This document shows positions 16,618 through 25,865 of a stretch of 64,000 nucleotides of DNA, piece by piece. Numbering within the stretch: the stretch's first letter is position 1; each line of letters begins with the position of its first letter. The stretch is from CAIWHR01 sp963788185 (GTDB lineage Bacteria; Pseudomonadota; Gammaproteobacteria; Burkholderiales; Casimicrobiaceae), in assembly GCA_963788185.1 (NCBI GenBank), contig CAWBGE010000010.1, positions 434,001 to 498,000 on the forward strand, given 5' to 3'. Position numbers and translations under genes: made by a program. The notes below the pieces were generated by a model. The model worked only from the letters and a program-made list of their open reading frames with translations. It was not told the DNA's origin and searched no databases.

Positions 16618-17936
16618 GCGGCGGGGCGGCACTCTCTCCCGCCGTTGCGGCAATGGTCCTCTTCGGCGTGTTCTTCACGCTGATGGCGCTGCGCGTGCCC
16701 ATCGCATTTGCGCTGGGCCTCGCCTGCCTGCCGGTGATGTTTTTCGAGCCGCGCCTGTCGCCGATGATCATCTTCAACGAGACCTTCAAGTCCTACAACT
16801 CGTTCATCCTGATGGCGGTGCCGTTCTTCCTGCTGACGGCCAACCTGATGAACGTGGGCGGAATCACCGACCGACTCGTGCGGCTGTCGCGCGACCTCGT
16901 CGGCCACATGCCGGGCGGACTGGCGCAGGTCAACGTCGTGCTGTCGATCTTCTTCGCAGGCATCTCGGGCTCCGCGACCGCCGACGCCGCCAGCCAGGGC
17001 AAGATCTTCATCGAGGCGCAGGTCAAGGAAGGCTACGACCTGTCGTTCTCGGTCGCCATCACCGCAGTCTCGGCGGTGATGGCGGTGATCATCCCGCCGT
17101 CGATCCTGATGATCGTCTGGGGCGGAACGCTTTCGGTGTCCATCGGCGCGTTGTTCCTGGCGGGCGTGGTCCCGGGCCTGTTGCTGGGTCTGGTCCAGAT
17201 GGCCACCGTGCACATTTACGCGTCGCGCCGCAACTACCCGAAGTACCCGCGCGCGTCGTTGCGCGAGGTCATCTCCGGCATCGGCGTCGCCGTGCCTGCA
17301 CTGATGACGCCGGTGATCATCATCGGCGGCAAGATCTTCGGCTGGTTCACGGCGACCGAATCGGCGGCCATTGCGGTGCTGTACGCCGCGGTGCTGTCGA
17401 TCTTCGTCTATCGCGAGCTGAACGGAAAGCAGTTGCACGGGGCGCTGATCGACACCGGCAGGCTCGCCGCTGCGGCGCTCTTCTGCGTCGGCACCGCAAG
17501 CGCCTTCGGCTGGCTGCTCGCCTACTACCAGATTCCCAAGGCCTTGCTTGCCGGCGTCGGATCGTGGGGGCTGGGAGTCACCGGCACCGGTTTCTTCATC
17601 GCTTTCTGCTTTCTGGTCGTCGGATGTTTTCTCGACGCGATTCCGGCGATCATCATCGTCGGCACGATCCTGGAGCCGTTGGCAACCTCGGTGCACATGG
17701 ATCCGGTCCACTTTGCGATGGTCGGCATCATCTCCCTTGCATTCGGACTGGTGACGCCGCCGTACGGTCTGTGCCTGATGATCTCCTGCGCCATCGCCAA
17801 GGTGCGCCTCATGTACGTGATCAAGGACCTGCTGATCATGCTGATGCCCATGCTCGGCGTGCTGGCGCTGTCGATTCTGTGGCCGGATCTCATCCTGTTC
17901 CTGCCGCGGATGATCTCGCCGGAGTTCCTCAAATAG
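16614..17936 (+). CDS. TRAP transporter large permease, DctM family
   Basis: A 440-residue inner-membrane carrier using a sodium-motive force. GTG start at 16614 overlaps the DctQ stop. DctM signatures: RVPIAFALGLACLPVM, the inter-helix motif FFAGISGSATADAASQG, and IIPPSILMIVWG. The C-terminal half repeats the elevator fold (VVGCFLDAIPAIIIVGTIL, LVTPPYGLCLMI). With DctP and DctQ it forms a complete secondary importer, most likely for a carboxylate. Confidence 0.93.
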   Translation: MSGGAALSPAVAAMVLFGVFFTLMALRVPIAFALGLACLPVMFFEPRLSPMIIFNETFKSYNSFILMAVPFFLLTANLMNVGGITDRLVRLSRDLVGHMPGGLAQVNVVLSIFFAGISGSATADAASQGKIFIEAQVKEGYDLSFSVAITAVSAVMAVIIPPSILMIVWGGTLSVSIGALFLAGVVPGLLLGLVQMATVHIYASRRNYPKYPRASLREVISGIGVAVPALMTPVIIIGGKIFGWFTATESAAIAVLYAAVLSIFVYRELNGKQLHGALIDTGRLAAAALFCVGTASAFGWLLAYYQIPKALLAGVGSWGLGVTGTGFFIAFCFLVVGCFLDAIPAIIIVGTILEPLATSVHMDPVHFAMVGIISLAFGLVTPPYGLCLMISCAIAKVRLMYVIKDLLIMLMPMLGVLALSILWPDLILFLPRMISPEFLK

Positions 17937-18043
17937 GCGCCGGCCACGCGGCGATCGGCAGAAGGTTTCCACCCGCCTGGTTGTCGTGCAGTGGCCGCTG
18001 CGGCCGTTCGTTCGGCGCACCCGCCCCACGCTGAACGGTACCC

Positions 18044-18892
18044 ATGAAAGTACCGAAGCGACTGCGACCACTGCTCGACGACGGCCTGATCGACGGCGTC
18101 GTCCGGCAGTTGATGAGCGGCAAGGAGGCGACGGTCTATGTCGTCCGCTGCGGCGACGAGGCGCGCTGCGCGAAGGTCTACAAGGAAGCCGACAGGCGCG
18201 GCTTCCGGCAGGCGGTCGATTACACCGAGAATCGCAAGACCAAGAATACCCGCCAGGCGCGCGCGATGGCCAAGGGCACCCGTTTCGGGCGCAAGGCCCG
18301 GGAAGATGCGTGGCAGAACGCCGAGGTCGATGCGCTGTACCGTCTTGCGGCGGCCGGGGTGCGCGTGCCGAGGCCCTACCACTTCCACGAAGGCGTGCTG
18401 CTGATGGAGCTGGTCGCCGATGAACACGGCGAGGCCGCCCCGCGGCTCAACGACCTCGAGTTCACGAGCGACGTCGCACGCAGCCATCACCAGCGCCTGA
18501 TCCGCGAGGTTGTGCGGATGCTGTGCGCCGGCGTCGTGCACGGCGACCTCAGCGAATACAACATCCTGATCGGCAGCGACGGACCGGTGATCATCGACCT
18601 GCCGCAGGCAGTGGATGCCGCAGGCAACAACCACGCGCCGAAGATACTCGAGCGCGACGTCGCCAACCTGCGCAGCTACTTCGGCCGTTACGCCCCGGAA
18701 CTGCTGGCCACCGACTATGGCAGGGAAATCTGGGCGCTGTTCGAGGCCGGGGCCCTGCAGCCCGATACGCCGCTCACGGGACGCTTCCACCGCGTCGAGA
18801 AGGCGGTCGATCTCGACGGCGTGATGCGGGAAATCGACGATGCACGCTTCGAGGACGCCGCCCGCAGGTTGCGCCTGCAGGACGCGAAATAG
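18044..18892 (+). CDS. RIO-type serine/threonine protein kinase
   Basis: A 282-residue RIO1-like kinase. The nucleotide loop is SGKEATVYVV, the catalytic Lys lies in CAKVYKE, the catalytic loop is HGDLSEYNILI, and the metal-binding Asp is in IIDLPQAVDAAG, which is the RIO replacement for DFG. Eukaryotic and archaeal RIO kinases act in ribosome maturation; the role of bacterial members is unclear. It stands alone between the TRAP operon and a convergent cyclic-nucleotide-binding gene. Confidence 0.9.
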   Translation: MKVPKRLRPLLDDGLIDGVVRQLMSGKEATVYVVRCGDEARCAKVYKEADRRGFRQAVDYTENRKTKNTRQARAMAKGTRFGRKAREDAWQNAEVDALYRLAAAGVRVPRPYHFHEGVLLMELVADEHGEAAPRLNDLEFTSDVARSHHQRLIREVVRMLCAGVVHGDLSEYNILIGSDGPVIIDLPQAVDAAGNNHAPKILERDVANLRSYFGRYAPELLATDYGREIWALFEAGALQPDTPLTGRFHRVEKAVDLDGVMREIDDARFEDAARRLRLQDAK

Positions 18893-19013
18893 CAGGTACC
18901 GCGCGTCCGGTCAGATCCCGATGTCGCGATCGCGGATTTGAGCGCGCGCCACGAAGGAGCAATGCGCTCCCGGAAGCGGCGATGGGCGAACGCCGCGCGT
19001 CGCCGCTGTCGGC

Positions 19014-19493
19014 TCAGTTGCCGGCGCGCTTGGCGACCGTGGAATACATGTCCTGCAGTTGCAGCCGGGTGCCCTGCAGTCGCTCCGAAACCACGCCAAG
19101 CAGGCGCAGGGTGAACGTGAGGCCGAACGCCGGATCGGTCTTGAATGCCGCCAGCAGCTCGCTGCCGTCGAAGGCGAGCGCATCGGTGTGCTCGAGCGCA
19201 CGCGCCTGGAAGTGCTTGCCGCGGCCCATCAGCACCGCCGACCATCCGAACTCGTCGCCCTCGAAAAGCGTCTGTACCCGCAATACGCTTTCGGCGGCAT
19301 CGATCTCGATCGCTACCATGCCGCGCGAGATGAGAAAGAAGTCGGCGTTCTCGTCGCCCTCGTGGAAGATGACATGATCGCGATCGAAATGGACAACCTT
19401 GGCCAGCGCGGCGAGCCGCTCGAGGTGGGGATGGTCGAAATCCCGAACGAACGGATGCTTTTGCAGCATTGCCAACAGCGGATTTGCCATCAT
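19014..19493 (-). CDS. cyclic nucleotide-binding (CNMP) domain protein
   Basis: A 159-residue protein consisting almost only of a Crp-like cNMP-binding barrel: HFDRDHVIFHEGDENADFF, ISRGMVAIEI, LFEGDEFGWSAVLMG and an FDGSELLAAF helix. A C-terminal helix follows (LQGTRLQLQDMYSTVAKR) but no helix-turn-helix, so it is not a full Crp/Fnr regulator. Start is either of two adjacent ATGs (19493 or 19490). It lies 84 nt after nuoN on the same strand, so read-through from the complex I operon is possible. Confidence 0.82.
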   Translation of the reverse strand: MMANPLLAMLQKHPFVRDFDHPHLERLAALAKVVHFDRDHVIFHEGDENADFFLISRGMVAIEIDAAESVLRVQTLFEGDEFGWSAVLMGRGKHFQARALEHTDALAFDGSELLAAFKTDPAFGLTFTLRLLGVVSERLQGTRLQLQDMYSTVAKRAGN

Positions 19494-19577
19494 GCCCCCT
19501 TCAGAAACACAGCCTGCCTGCGATTAGGATACCGCGCCGGCAACCGGCACGGGGTGCGCCCGTGTAACCGACCCGCC

Positions 19578-20963
19578 TCAGAAGCGCCCCAGCATCGATG
19601 CCGGATAGACCCCGATCACGACAGCGGCCGCGAGGCAGATCAACGCAGCGCCGATCGCCATGGTTCCAGGTTGCCCGTGTCGAACGTCGTTCTGATCCGG
19701 GCTCATGAACATCAGCTGGATCACGCGCAGGTAGAAGTAGATCCCGAGATAGCTCCCGACGAGGCCCAGCACCGCATAGGTCGTGTAGCCGGCGGCGATC
19801 ACGTTCTTGAAGATGAGGAACTTGGCGACGAAGCCGGGGAACGGCGGAATGCCTGCCAGCGACAGCATCGCGATGCCGATCAGCACCGCCGAGAACGGCG
19901 CGCGGTGGAACAACCCGCGCAGGTTGTCGAGGCGGTCACGGGCAAAATCGTCGGCATGCGGCGGCAGCGCGGCGAAGGCCAGCAGGTTCATCACGCCATA
20001 GGCGAGCACGTAGAAAACCACGGCTTCGAAGCGCGTGGATCCGGCACCCAGGAACGCGTAGAAGAGGTAGCCCGCGTGCGCGATCGAAGAGTAGGCGATG
20101 AGGCGCCGGAAGCTCTGCTGGCGCATTGCCGCAAGGTTGCCCCACACGATCGACACCAGGGGCAGCAGCGCGATGACATCGACGACCGACGGGTGCATCG
20201 GCGCGGCGGCGAAGAGTCGCGCCACGGCGAACAGCGCGCCCGCCTTGATGATCGTGGCCATGTACGCGGTCACCGGCACGCTCGACGCCTCGTAGGCGTC
20301 CGGCGCCCAGGTGTGGAAGGGCACGATCGCGGCCTTGAGGAAGAACGCGACAATCACCAGCACGACGCCGGCACGCGCCATCGTGTCCGTGGAGGCCAGT
20401 CCCTGCGTGAAAGCCGACAGCGCCAGCGTGCCGCTGCCGCCGTAGAGCAGCGACGCCCCCATCAGCAGCGCCGCGCTGGCGGCACCGCCCAGCACCAGAT
20501 ACTTGAGCGCCGCCTCCGCAGACTCGGGTCGCCGGAAGGCGAGCAGCACCAGCACGTAGACCGGAATGGACATCAGTTCGAGGCCGAGGAACAGCGTGAG
20601 GAAGCTGTCGCTCGAAAGCAAGAGGCACACGCCGTACAGCGACGACAGGAGAAGGATGTGGAACTGGCCATCGTCGAAGTCGTCGCGCGAGATCATCAGC
20701 ACGGGTACAGCCATTCCGAGCACGACGGCCTTGGCCAGTAACGTCGCCGGCGTGACCGAGAGATGGCCGGGGAACGGTGCTGCGCTGATCCCCTGCGTAT
20801 AGAGCCACAACGCAGCAGCTGCCGCGGCGGCGACGGCGACCAGGGACAGCGCAAGCTCACCGCGAGGCTGCCGAAACACGATCTCGATGCCGATGAGCAG
20901 AACGATGCCGGCGAGCAGGAAATGCTCGGGCAGCATCAGCATCGCAACGGCCTGCGCGTTCAT
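19578..20963 (-). CDS. nuoN: NADH-quinone oxidoreductase subunit N
   Basis: A 461-residue antiporter-like proton-pumping subunit with about fourteen helices. The helix with the buried Lys is seen in AAIVPFHTWAPDAYEASSVPVTAYM, split by the usual conserved His-Thr-Trp, and LIAYSSIAHAGYLFYAFLG marks the second half-channel. It is the last gene of the minus-strand nuo operon; its ATG overlaps the nuoM stop by 4 nt. Confidence 0.95.
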   Translation of the reverse strand: MNAQAVAMLMLPEHFLLAGIVLLIGIEIVFRQPRGELALSLVAVAAAAAAALWLYTQGISAAPFPGHLSVTPATLLAKAVVLGMAVPVLMISRDDFDDGQFHILLLSSLYGVCLLLSSDSFLTLFLGLELMSIPVYVLVLLAFRRPESAEAALKYLVLGGAASAALLMGASLLYGGSGTLALSAFTQGLASTDTMARAGVVLVIVAFFLKAAIVPFHTWAPDAYEASSVPVTAYMATIIKAGALFAVARLFAAAPMHPSVVDVIALLPLVSIVWGNLAAMRQQSFRRLIAYSSIAHAGYLFYAFLGAGSTRFEAVVFYVLAYGVMNLLAFAALPPHADDFARDRLDNLRGLFHRAPFSAVLIGIAMLSLAGIPPFPGFVAKFLIFKNVIAAGYTTYAVLGLVGSYLGIYFYLRVIQLMFMSPDQNDVRHGQPGTMAIGAALICLAAAVVIGVYPASMLGRF

Positions 20964-22573
20964 CGCGATCCCTCCGGCCGCCCACGCAGCGCTTGCATGG
21001 AGGCGGTGATGTCGGCGTCGGTTCCGACCGCCCGGGTCGCTGCCTTGACGTTCATGCGCGACGTGCCGACCAACCGCTGGAACTCCTTGGCCGCGAGCTC
21101 GGTTTTTCGCATCGGCTCATCGGGGAACAGCCCGAGTGCGAAGACCGCGACGACGATGATGCCGAGGATCGCGCGTTCGCGACCGTCGAGGTCGGTGAAT
21201 GGCTGGTGAGGTGCCTTGACCGCGCCGAACAGGAAGCGCTGCGCAAACCACAGCATGTACAGCGCGCCGAGGACGACACCGGATACCGCAACCACGGCGA
21301 GCACCAGCGGCAGCGTCGCTCCGTGCTCGTACTGCTGCCACGCTGCGCCGAACGCGCCGAGGAGGACGAGGAACTCGCCGGTGAAGCCGCTGGTGGTGGG
21401 CAGTCCGATCGACGCCAGCGTCAGGATCGCGAAGAAGACCGAATAGAGGGGAAGGATCTTCGCGAGGCCGCCATAGGCCGCGAGTTCGCGCGTGTGGCAG
21501 CGCTCGTAGATCATGCCGACCATGAGGAAGAGCCCGGCCGCCGTGAGTCCGTGGCTCACCATCTGGATCACCGCGCCCTGGATGCCGTAGAGGTTGAGGC
21601 TGATGAGGCCGAGCATCACGTAGCCCAGGTGGCTGATCGACGAGTAGGCGATGATCTTCTTGATGTCGGTCTGAACGAGGGCCACGCAGGCGCCATAGAC
21701 GATGCTGACCACCGACAGGAACATGATCGCCGGCGTGAAGGCGAGCGTCGCGTCCGGGAACAGCGGGAAGCCCAGCTTCATGAAGCCGTAAGTTCCCATC
21801 TTCAGCATCACCCCGGCGAGGATCACCGAACCGGCCGTCGGTGCCTCGACGTGCGCATCCGGCAGCCAGGTGTGGAGCGGCACCATCGGCACCTTGATCG
21901 CGAACGACAGTCCAAAGGCGGCGAGCAGGATGCACTGGACATCGAGCGGCAGTTGCGACCGGTAGAGATCGGCGAAGGCGAACGACGTGATGCCCGACGT
22001 CGCCTGCAGCGAGATGACGAGGTAGATCAGCGCTGCCAGCATCAGGATGCTTCCGAATGCCGTATAGAGGAAGAACTTGATCGTCGCGTAGATTCGCCGC
22101 TCGCCGCCCCAGATTCCGATCATCAGGAACATCGGGACCAGCATCGTTTCCCAGAACACGTAGAACAGGAAGAGGTCCTGCGCAACGAAGGTGCCCAGCA
22201 TCGCGAACTGGATGAGGAACACCATCGAGTAGAACAGCTTGACGTCCTTCTGGATCGCCGAGAACGCGCCGGCAACGACCAGCGGCCCGAGGAACGCCGT
22301 CATCAGTACTAGCAGCACGTTGTAGCCGTCCAGGCCGATCTGGTAGTAGACGCCCCACGATGCAATCCAGGGCAGGCGGGTCTCGAACTGCAGGCCCGGG
22401 GTGCCGGCGTCGAAGCGAACGTAAAGGTACGCGGTGACGGCCAACTGCAGCACCATGATCGCGAGCGTGAGCCGGCGCACGAACGCGTCCTGGCCCTGCG
22501 GCGACGCGAGCAGGAGCGCCATGCCGGCGACAGGCAGGTAGAGAACGATGTTGAGCAGTGCAGCGTCAGACAT
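20960..22573 (-). CDS. nuoM: NADH-quinone oxidoreductase subunit M
   Basis: A 537-residue antiporter-like membrane subunit. Start 22573 (MSDAALLNIVLYLPVAG) is chosen as the natural N-terminus; it lies inside the end of nuoL (8-nt overlap). Diagnostic stretches are FVFWETMLVPMFLMIGIWGG with the conserved Glu on helix 5, KVPMVPLHTWLPDAHVEAP and KKIIAYSSISHLGYVMLG with proton-channel Lys and His residues. It pumps protons in the membrane arm of complex I. Confidence 0.96.
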   Translation of the reverse strand: MSDAALLNIVLYLPVAGMALLLASPQGQDAFVRRLTLAIMVLQLAVTAYLYVRFDAGTPGLQFETRLPWIASWGVYYQIGLDGYNVLLVLMTAFLGPLVVAGAFSAIQKDVKLFYSMVFLIQFAMLGTFVAQDLFLFYVFWETMLVPMFLMIGIWGGERRIYATIKFFLYTAFGSILMLAALIYLVISLQATSGITSFAFADLYRSQLPLDVQCILLAAFGLSFAIKVPMVPLHTWLPDAHVEAPTAGSVILAGVMLKMGTYGFMKLGFPLFPDATLAFTPAIMFLSVVSIVYGACVALVQTDIKKIIAYSSISHLGYVMLGLISLNLYGIQGAVIQMVSHGLTAAGLFLMVGMIYERCHTRELAAYGGLAKILPLYSVFFAILTLASIGLPTTSGFTGEFLVLLGAFGAAWQQYEHGATLPLVLAVVAVSGVVLGALYMLWFAQRFLFGAVKAPHQPFTDLDGRERAILGIIVVAVFALGLFPDEPMRKTELAAKEFQRLVGTSRMNVKAATRAVGTDADITASMQALRGRPEGSR

Positions 22574-24461
22574 GGGCCCAGGTCCATACCAGCGCGACGA
22601 CGACGCCGGCCAGCGCAAGGAAGGTGTAGAGCTGCAGATTGCCGGTCTGCACGCGCGACAGCGTACCGGCGGTCCTCTGCGCCCAAGCGGCGAGACCGTT
22701 CAGCGTGCCGTCCAGCAACACGCGATCGGAGAAACGCAGCAGCACGCGGTCCGACACCCAGAGCAGCGGCCGATTGATCAGGAAATCATAGATCTCGTCG
22801 ACGAAATACTTGCCGGTCAGCAACGCGTGCGCGAACGGGAACCGTTGCCGCAGCGCATCCGCGCGGCGCGCGCCGTTGCCGTAGAGGAAGGCGGCAGCGG
22901 CAAGCCCCGCAAATCCCAGGATCACGGCGATCACGATCAGCGTGGTCTCGTAATGATGGAGCGCGGGCACGACTTCCGGCAGCGGCAGCATCGGCTCGAG
23001 GAAGTGGGGCAGCGCGAAGAATCCGCCCACGGCCGACAGCACCGCCAGCACCGCGAGCACGCCGGTCATCGACAGCGGAGATTCGTGAACGTGGTGCTCG
23101 ACCTCGTGGCTCATTCTCGACGCGCCGAAGAAGGTGAGCCAGAGCAGCCGGAACATGTAGAACGAGGTCATCAGCGACGTGATCGAGGCGACGAGCCAGA
23201 GCAGCGTCGAACCGCCATGGCTGCTGGCGAAGGCAAACCACAGGATCTCGTCCTTGGAGAAGAAACCGGCCAGAGGAGGGATTCCGGCGATGGCCGCGGT
23301 CGCGAGCGCAAACGTGGCGAAGGTGATCGGGATCTTCTTCGCGAGACCGCCCATCTTCAGTATGTCCTGCTCGCCGGAGAGCGCGTGAATGACGCTGCCG
23401 GCGCCGAGGAAGAGGCAGGCCTTGAAGAACGCGTGCGTGTAGACGTGGAAGACCGCGACGCCATAAGCCCCGACGCCCAGGGCGACGAACATCAGCCCGA
23501 GTTGCGACACCGTCGAATAGGCCAGCACCTTCTTGATGTCGGTCTGCACCAGGGCGATCGTCGCGGCGAAGAATGCCGTGGCCACGCCGACCACCGCGAT
23601 GACGGCGGAAGCCTCCGGCGCGTGCGTGTAGATACCCGACATCCGGGCAACGAGATAGACGCCGGCGGTGACCATCGTCGCCGCGTGGATCAATGCGGAC
23701 ACCGGTGTCGGACCGGCCATCGCGTCCGGCAACCAGACATACAGCGGGATCTGCGCCGACTTGCCGGTGGCGCCGATGAACAGCAGGATCCCCACCAGGC
23801 TTGCGGAAACCGCAGGGAGCGTTGCGGCATTGAAGGCGGCGTTGATGCGGTCCATGTCCAGCGTGCCGAGCGTCTGGTACAGAAGGAACATGCCCAGAAG
23901 GAACCCGGCGTCGCCGATGCGATTGACGATGAACGCCTTCTTGCCGGCCGCGGCCTTCACGGGATCCTCGAACCAGAAGCCGATCAGCAGGTAGGACGCG
24001 AGCCCGACGCCTTCCCAGCCGACAAAGAGCACCAGCAGCGACCGCCCCAGCACCAGCAGCAGCATGAAGAAGAGGAACAGGTTGAGGTAGGCGAAATAGC
24101 GGGCGTAACTCTCGTCGCCCTTCATGTAGCCGGTCGAATAGACGTGGATCAGCGAGCCTACGCCGGTGACGATCAGCGTCATCACGGCCGTCAGGCGATC
24201 GAAATAGAAAGAGATCTCGAAGCTCTTGCCGCCGATCAGCGCCCAGGTGTAGGCGACTTCGGTCAGCGGGACGTAGCCGCCGGCCTGTAGCCGGAGCAGG
24301 CACGCAATCGTCACCAGGAATGCCGCGATCGGCGTGCCGCAGGCAACCGCCGTGACGAAGCCGTTGCCGGCGCGGTTGCCACCGAAGCGCGTAGCGAACA
24401 GGCCGTTCAGCAGGAAGCCGATGAGCGGCAGGACGACAATAAGGGTCAGCAGAGGAGCCAC
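22566..24461 (-). CDS. nuoL: NADH-quinone oxidoreductase subunit L
   Basis: A 631-residue distal antiporter-like subunit. FVGWEGVGLASYLLIGFW contains the helix-5 Glu; KSAQIPLYVWLPDAMAGPTP and KVLAYSTVSQLGLMFVALG are the standard proton-channel segments; the C-terminal lateral helix follows after KYFVDEIYDFLINRPLLW. Length is normal for NuoL. It starts 3 nt after the nuoK stop. Confidence 0.96.
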   Translation of the reverse strand: MAPLLTLIVVLPLIGFLLNGLFATRFGGNRAGNGFVTAVACGTPIAAFLVTIACLLRLQAGGYVPLTEVAYTWALIGGKSFEISFYFDRLTAVMTLIVTGVGSLIHVYSTGYMKGDESYARYFAYLNLFLFFMLLLVLGRSLLVLFVGWEGVGLASYLLIGFWFEDPVKAAAGKKAFIVNRIGDAGFLLGMFLLYQTLGTLDMDRINAAFNAATLPAVSASLVGILLFIGATGKSAQIPLYVWLPDAMAGPTPVSALIHAATMVTAGVYLVARMSGIYTHAPEASAVIAVVGVATAFFAATIALVQTDIKKVLAYSTVSQLGLMFVALGVGAYGVAVFHVYTHAFFKACLFLGAGSVIHALSGEQDILKMGGLAKKIPITFATFALATAAIAGIPPLAGFFSKDEILWFAFASSHGGSTLLWLVASITSLMTSFYMFRLLWLTFFGASRMSHEVEHHVHESPLSMTGVLAVLAVLSAVGGFFALPHFLEPMLPLPEVVPALHHYETTLIVIAVILGFAGLAAAAFLYGNGARRADALRQRFPFAHALLTGKYFVDEIYDFLINRPLLWVSDRVLLRFSDRVLLDGTLNGLAAWAQRTAGTLSRVQTGNLQLYTFLALAGVVVALVWTWAHV

Positions 24462-24464
24462 CCG

Positions 24465-24767
24465 CTATCCTTTCAGGCTCGTGAATGCGTCGAGGTCGAG
24501 CGTGTGTTTCTGCCGCACCAGCAACAGCACGATGGGAATGGCAACGGCGATCTCGGCAGTGGCCACGACGAAGATCAGGAACACCAGCACCGCTCCCTCG
24601 ATCGAGCCCATCTGGTCCGCGAAGGTGACCAGCGACAGGTTGACGCCGTTCAGCATCAATTCCATGCACATCAGCATAACCAGCATGTTGCGGCGGATGA
24701 CGACGCCCAGGAGGCCGATGGAGAACAACGCCACCGACAGCGCCAGCAGGACCTGGAGCTTATCCAT
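24465..24767 (-). CDS. nuoK: NADH-quinone oxidoreductase subunit K
   Basis: A 100-residue three-helix membrane subunit, the normal NuoK size. The membrane-embedded Glu residues of the central axis are present in MLMCMELMLNGVNLSLV and in FVVATAEIAVAIPIVLL. It overlaps nuoJ by 8 nt, as is common in nuo operons. Confidence 0.96.
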   Translation of the reverse strand: MDKLQVLLALSVALFSIGLLGVVIRRNMLVMLMCMELMLNGVNLSLVTFADQMGSIEGAVLVFLIFVVATAEIAVAIPIVLLLVRQKHTLDLDAFTSLKG

Positions 24768-25287
24768 GCAGCCTCCGATTGACCTTGATTACCGCCATTG
24801 CCGCGACGACGGCGGCAACCAGCAAGACCGACGTCAACTCGAAGTGCAGCCAGTACTCGTCGAGAAACGCGACGGAGAATTGCTGCATGCCGAAGTGCGT
24901 ACCCGTCGCGGCCCTGATCAGCGCCGGATAGCCATGCCAGACGCCGTAACCGAGGAAGCCGGTGAATATCAGGGCGGCGACGATGCCCGGCAGCAGCAGC
25001 GCCGAGTAGCGAATCGGTCCCGTGGACTCCCGCACTTCGAGCAGCATGATCACGTACACCATGAACACCATCACCGCGCCGACGTAGATCAGCACCTGGA
25101 AGGCGGCGATGAAGTGGACGCCGAGGAGTCCGTAGACCCCGCCCAGGAAAACCATGGTCGTAATCAGCGACATCGCCACCCGCATCGGCCGGCGCAGCAC
25201 CAGCATCGACAGCGCACCGAGCAGCGCGCACGCACAGAAGAAATAGAGCAGCAGCGTGTCGAGGTGCTGCAGCAGGCTTGCGATCAT
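24760..25287 (-). CDS. nuoJ: NADH-quinone oxidoreductase subunit J
   Basis: A 175-residue five-helix membrane subunit. It includes the flexible helix 3 with the pi-bulge region LLGVHFIAAFQVLIYVGAVM and FMVYVIMLLE. The start overlaps the nuoI stop by 4 nt. NuoJ couples quinone reduction to the proton channels. Confidence 0.94.
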   Translation of the reverse strand: MIASLLQHLDTLLLYFFCACALLGALSMLVLRRPMRVAMSLITTMVFLGGVYGLLGVHFIAAFQVLIYVGAVMVFMVYVIMLLEVRESTGPIRYSALLLPGIVAALIFTGFLGYGVWHGYPALIRAATGTHFGMQQFSVAFLDEYWLHFELTSVLLVAAVVAAMAVIKVNRRLHG

Positions 25288-25865
25288 GCCGGGCCTCGCG
25301 GGGTTTCGTCACGCTTCGCGGTCGGATAGGGTTTGGCGACGTCAGCGAGCGGATGCCATGTGAGGAGCTCTTCCTTGCCGAGCCACATGCGGTGTCGATC
25401 GAACGCCGGCAGGTCGGGCACATCCTGGACCATGCGGATCGCGTCCTCGGGGCAGGCTTCGACGCACAGCCCGCAGAACACGCAGCGCGAATAGTCGATC
25501 TCGAACCGCGACGGGTATTTGGGATGCGCCGGATCGTCGGGGTCGAAAGCGGCGTCGATCTCGATGACTTTTGCCGGACAGACCGTCGCGCACATGTTGC
25601 AGGCAACGCACTGGGGACGGCCGTCGGGCCGCTGCGTCAGGACGTGCTTGCCGCGGTTGCCGGCAGCGTAGTCGGCGCGCCGCTCCTCGGGGTAATAGGT
25701 GGTCAGCGCGCCCTTCCGGCCGGTCATCCACTTGCCCATGTTGCGCAGGAACACGCCGCCGGTGATGCCAAGTCCGCGCAGGATCTCGAACAGGTACGCG
25801 CGCTCCCACCACGACATCTCATGCTCGTTCCAGTACTGCTTGCGCTGGTAGACGGGGGGCTTCAT
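25284..25865 (-). CDS. nuoI: NADH-quinone oxidoreductase subunit I (2 x 4Fe-4S)
   Basis: A 193-residue ferredoxin-like subunit carrying clusters N6a and N6b: CVACNMCATVCPAKVIE and CVFCGLCVEACPEDAIR. The N-terminal KPPVYQRKQYWNEHEMSWWE extension is not found in the usual betaproteobacterial NuoI, in line with the atypical character of this operon. The start at 25865 overlaps the nuoH stop (ATGA); upstream codons in frame overlap nuoH and are not protein-like. Confidence 0.95.
   Translation of the reverse strand: MKPPVYQRKQYWNEHEMSWWERAYLFEILRGLGITGGVFLRNMGKWMTGRKGALTTYYPEERRADYAAGNRGKHVLTQRPDGRPQCVACNMCATVCPAKVIEIDAAFDPDDPAHPKYPSRFEIDYSRCVFCGLCVEACPEDAIRMVQDVPDLPAFDRHRMWLGKEELLTWHPLADVAKPYPTAKRDETPRGPA

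Noticed and set aside
22548..24290. A 580-codon open frame on the plus strand
   Set aside because: It is antisense to nuoL; its composition (Glu, Arg, Gln, His) is typical of mirror frames and it shows no motif.
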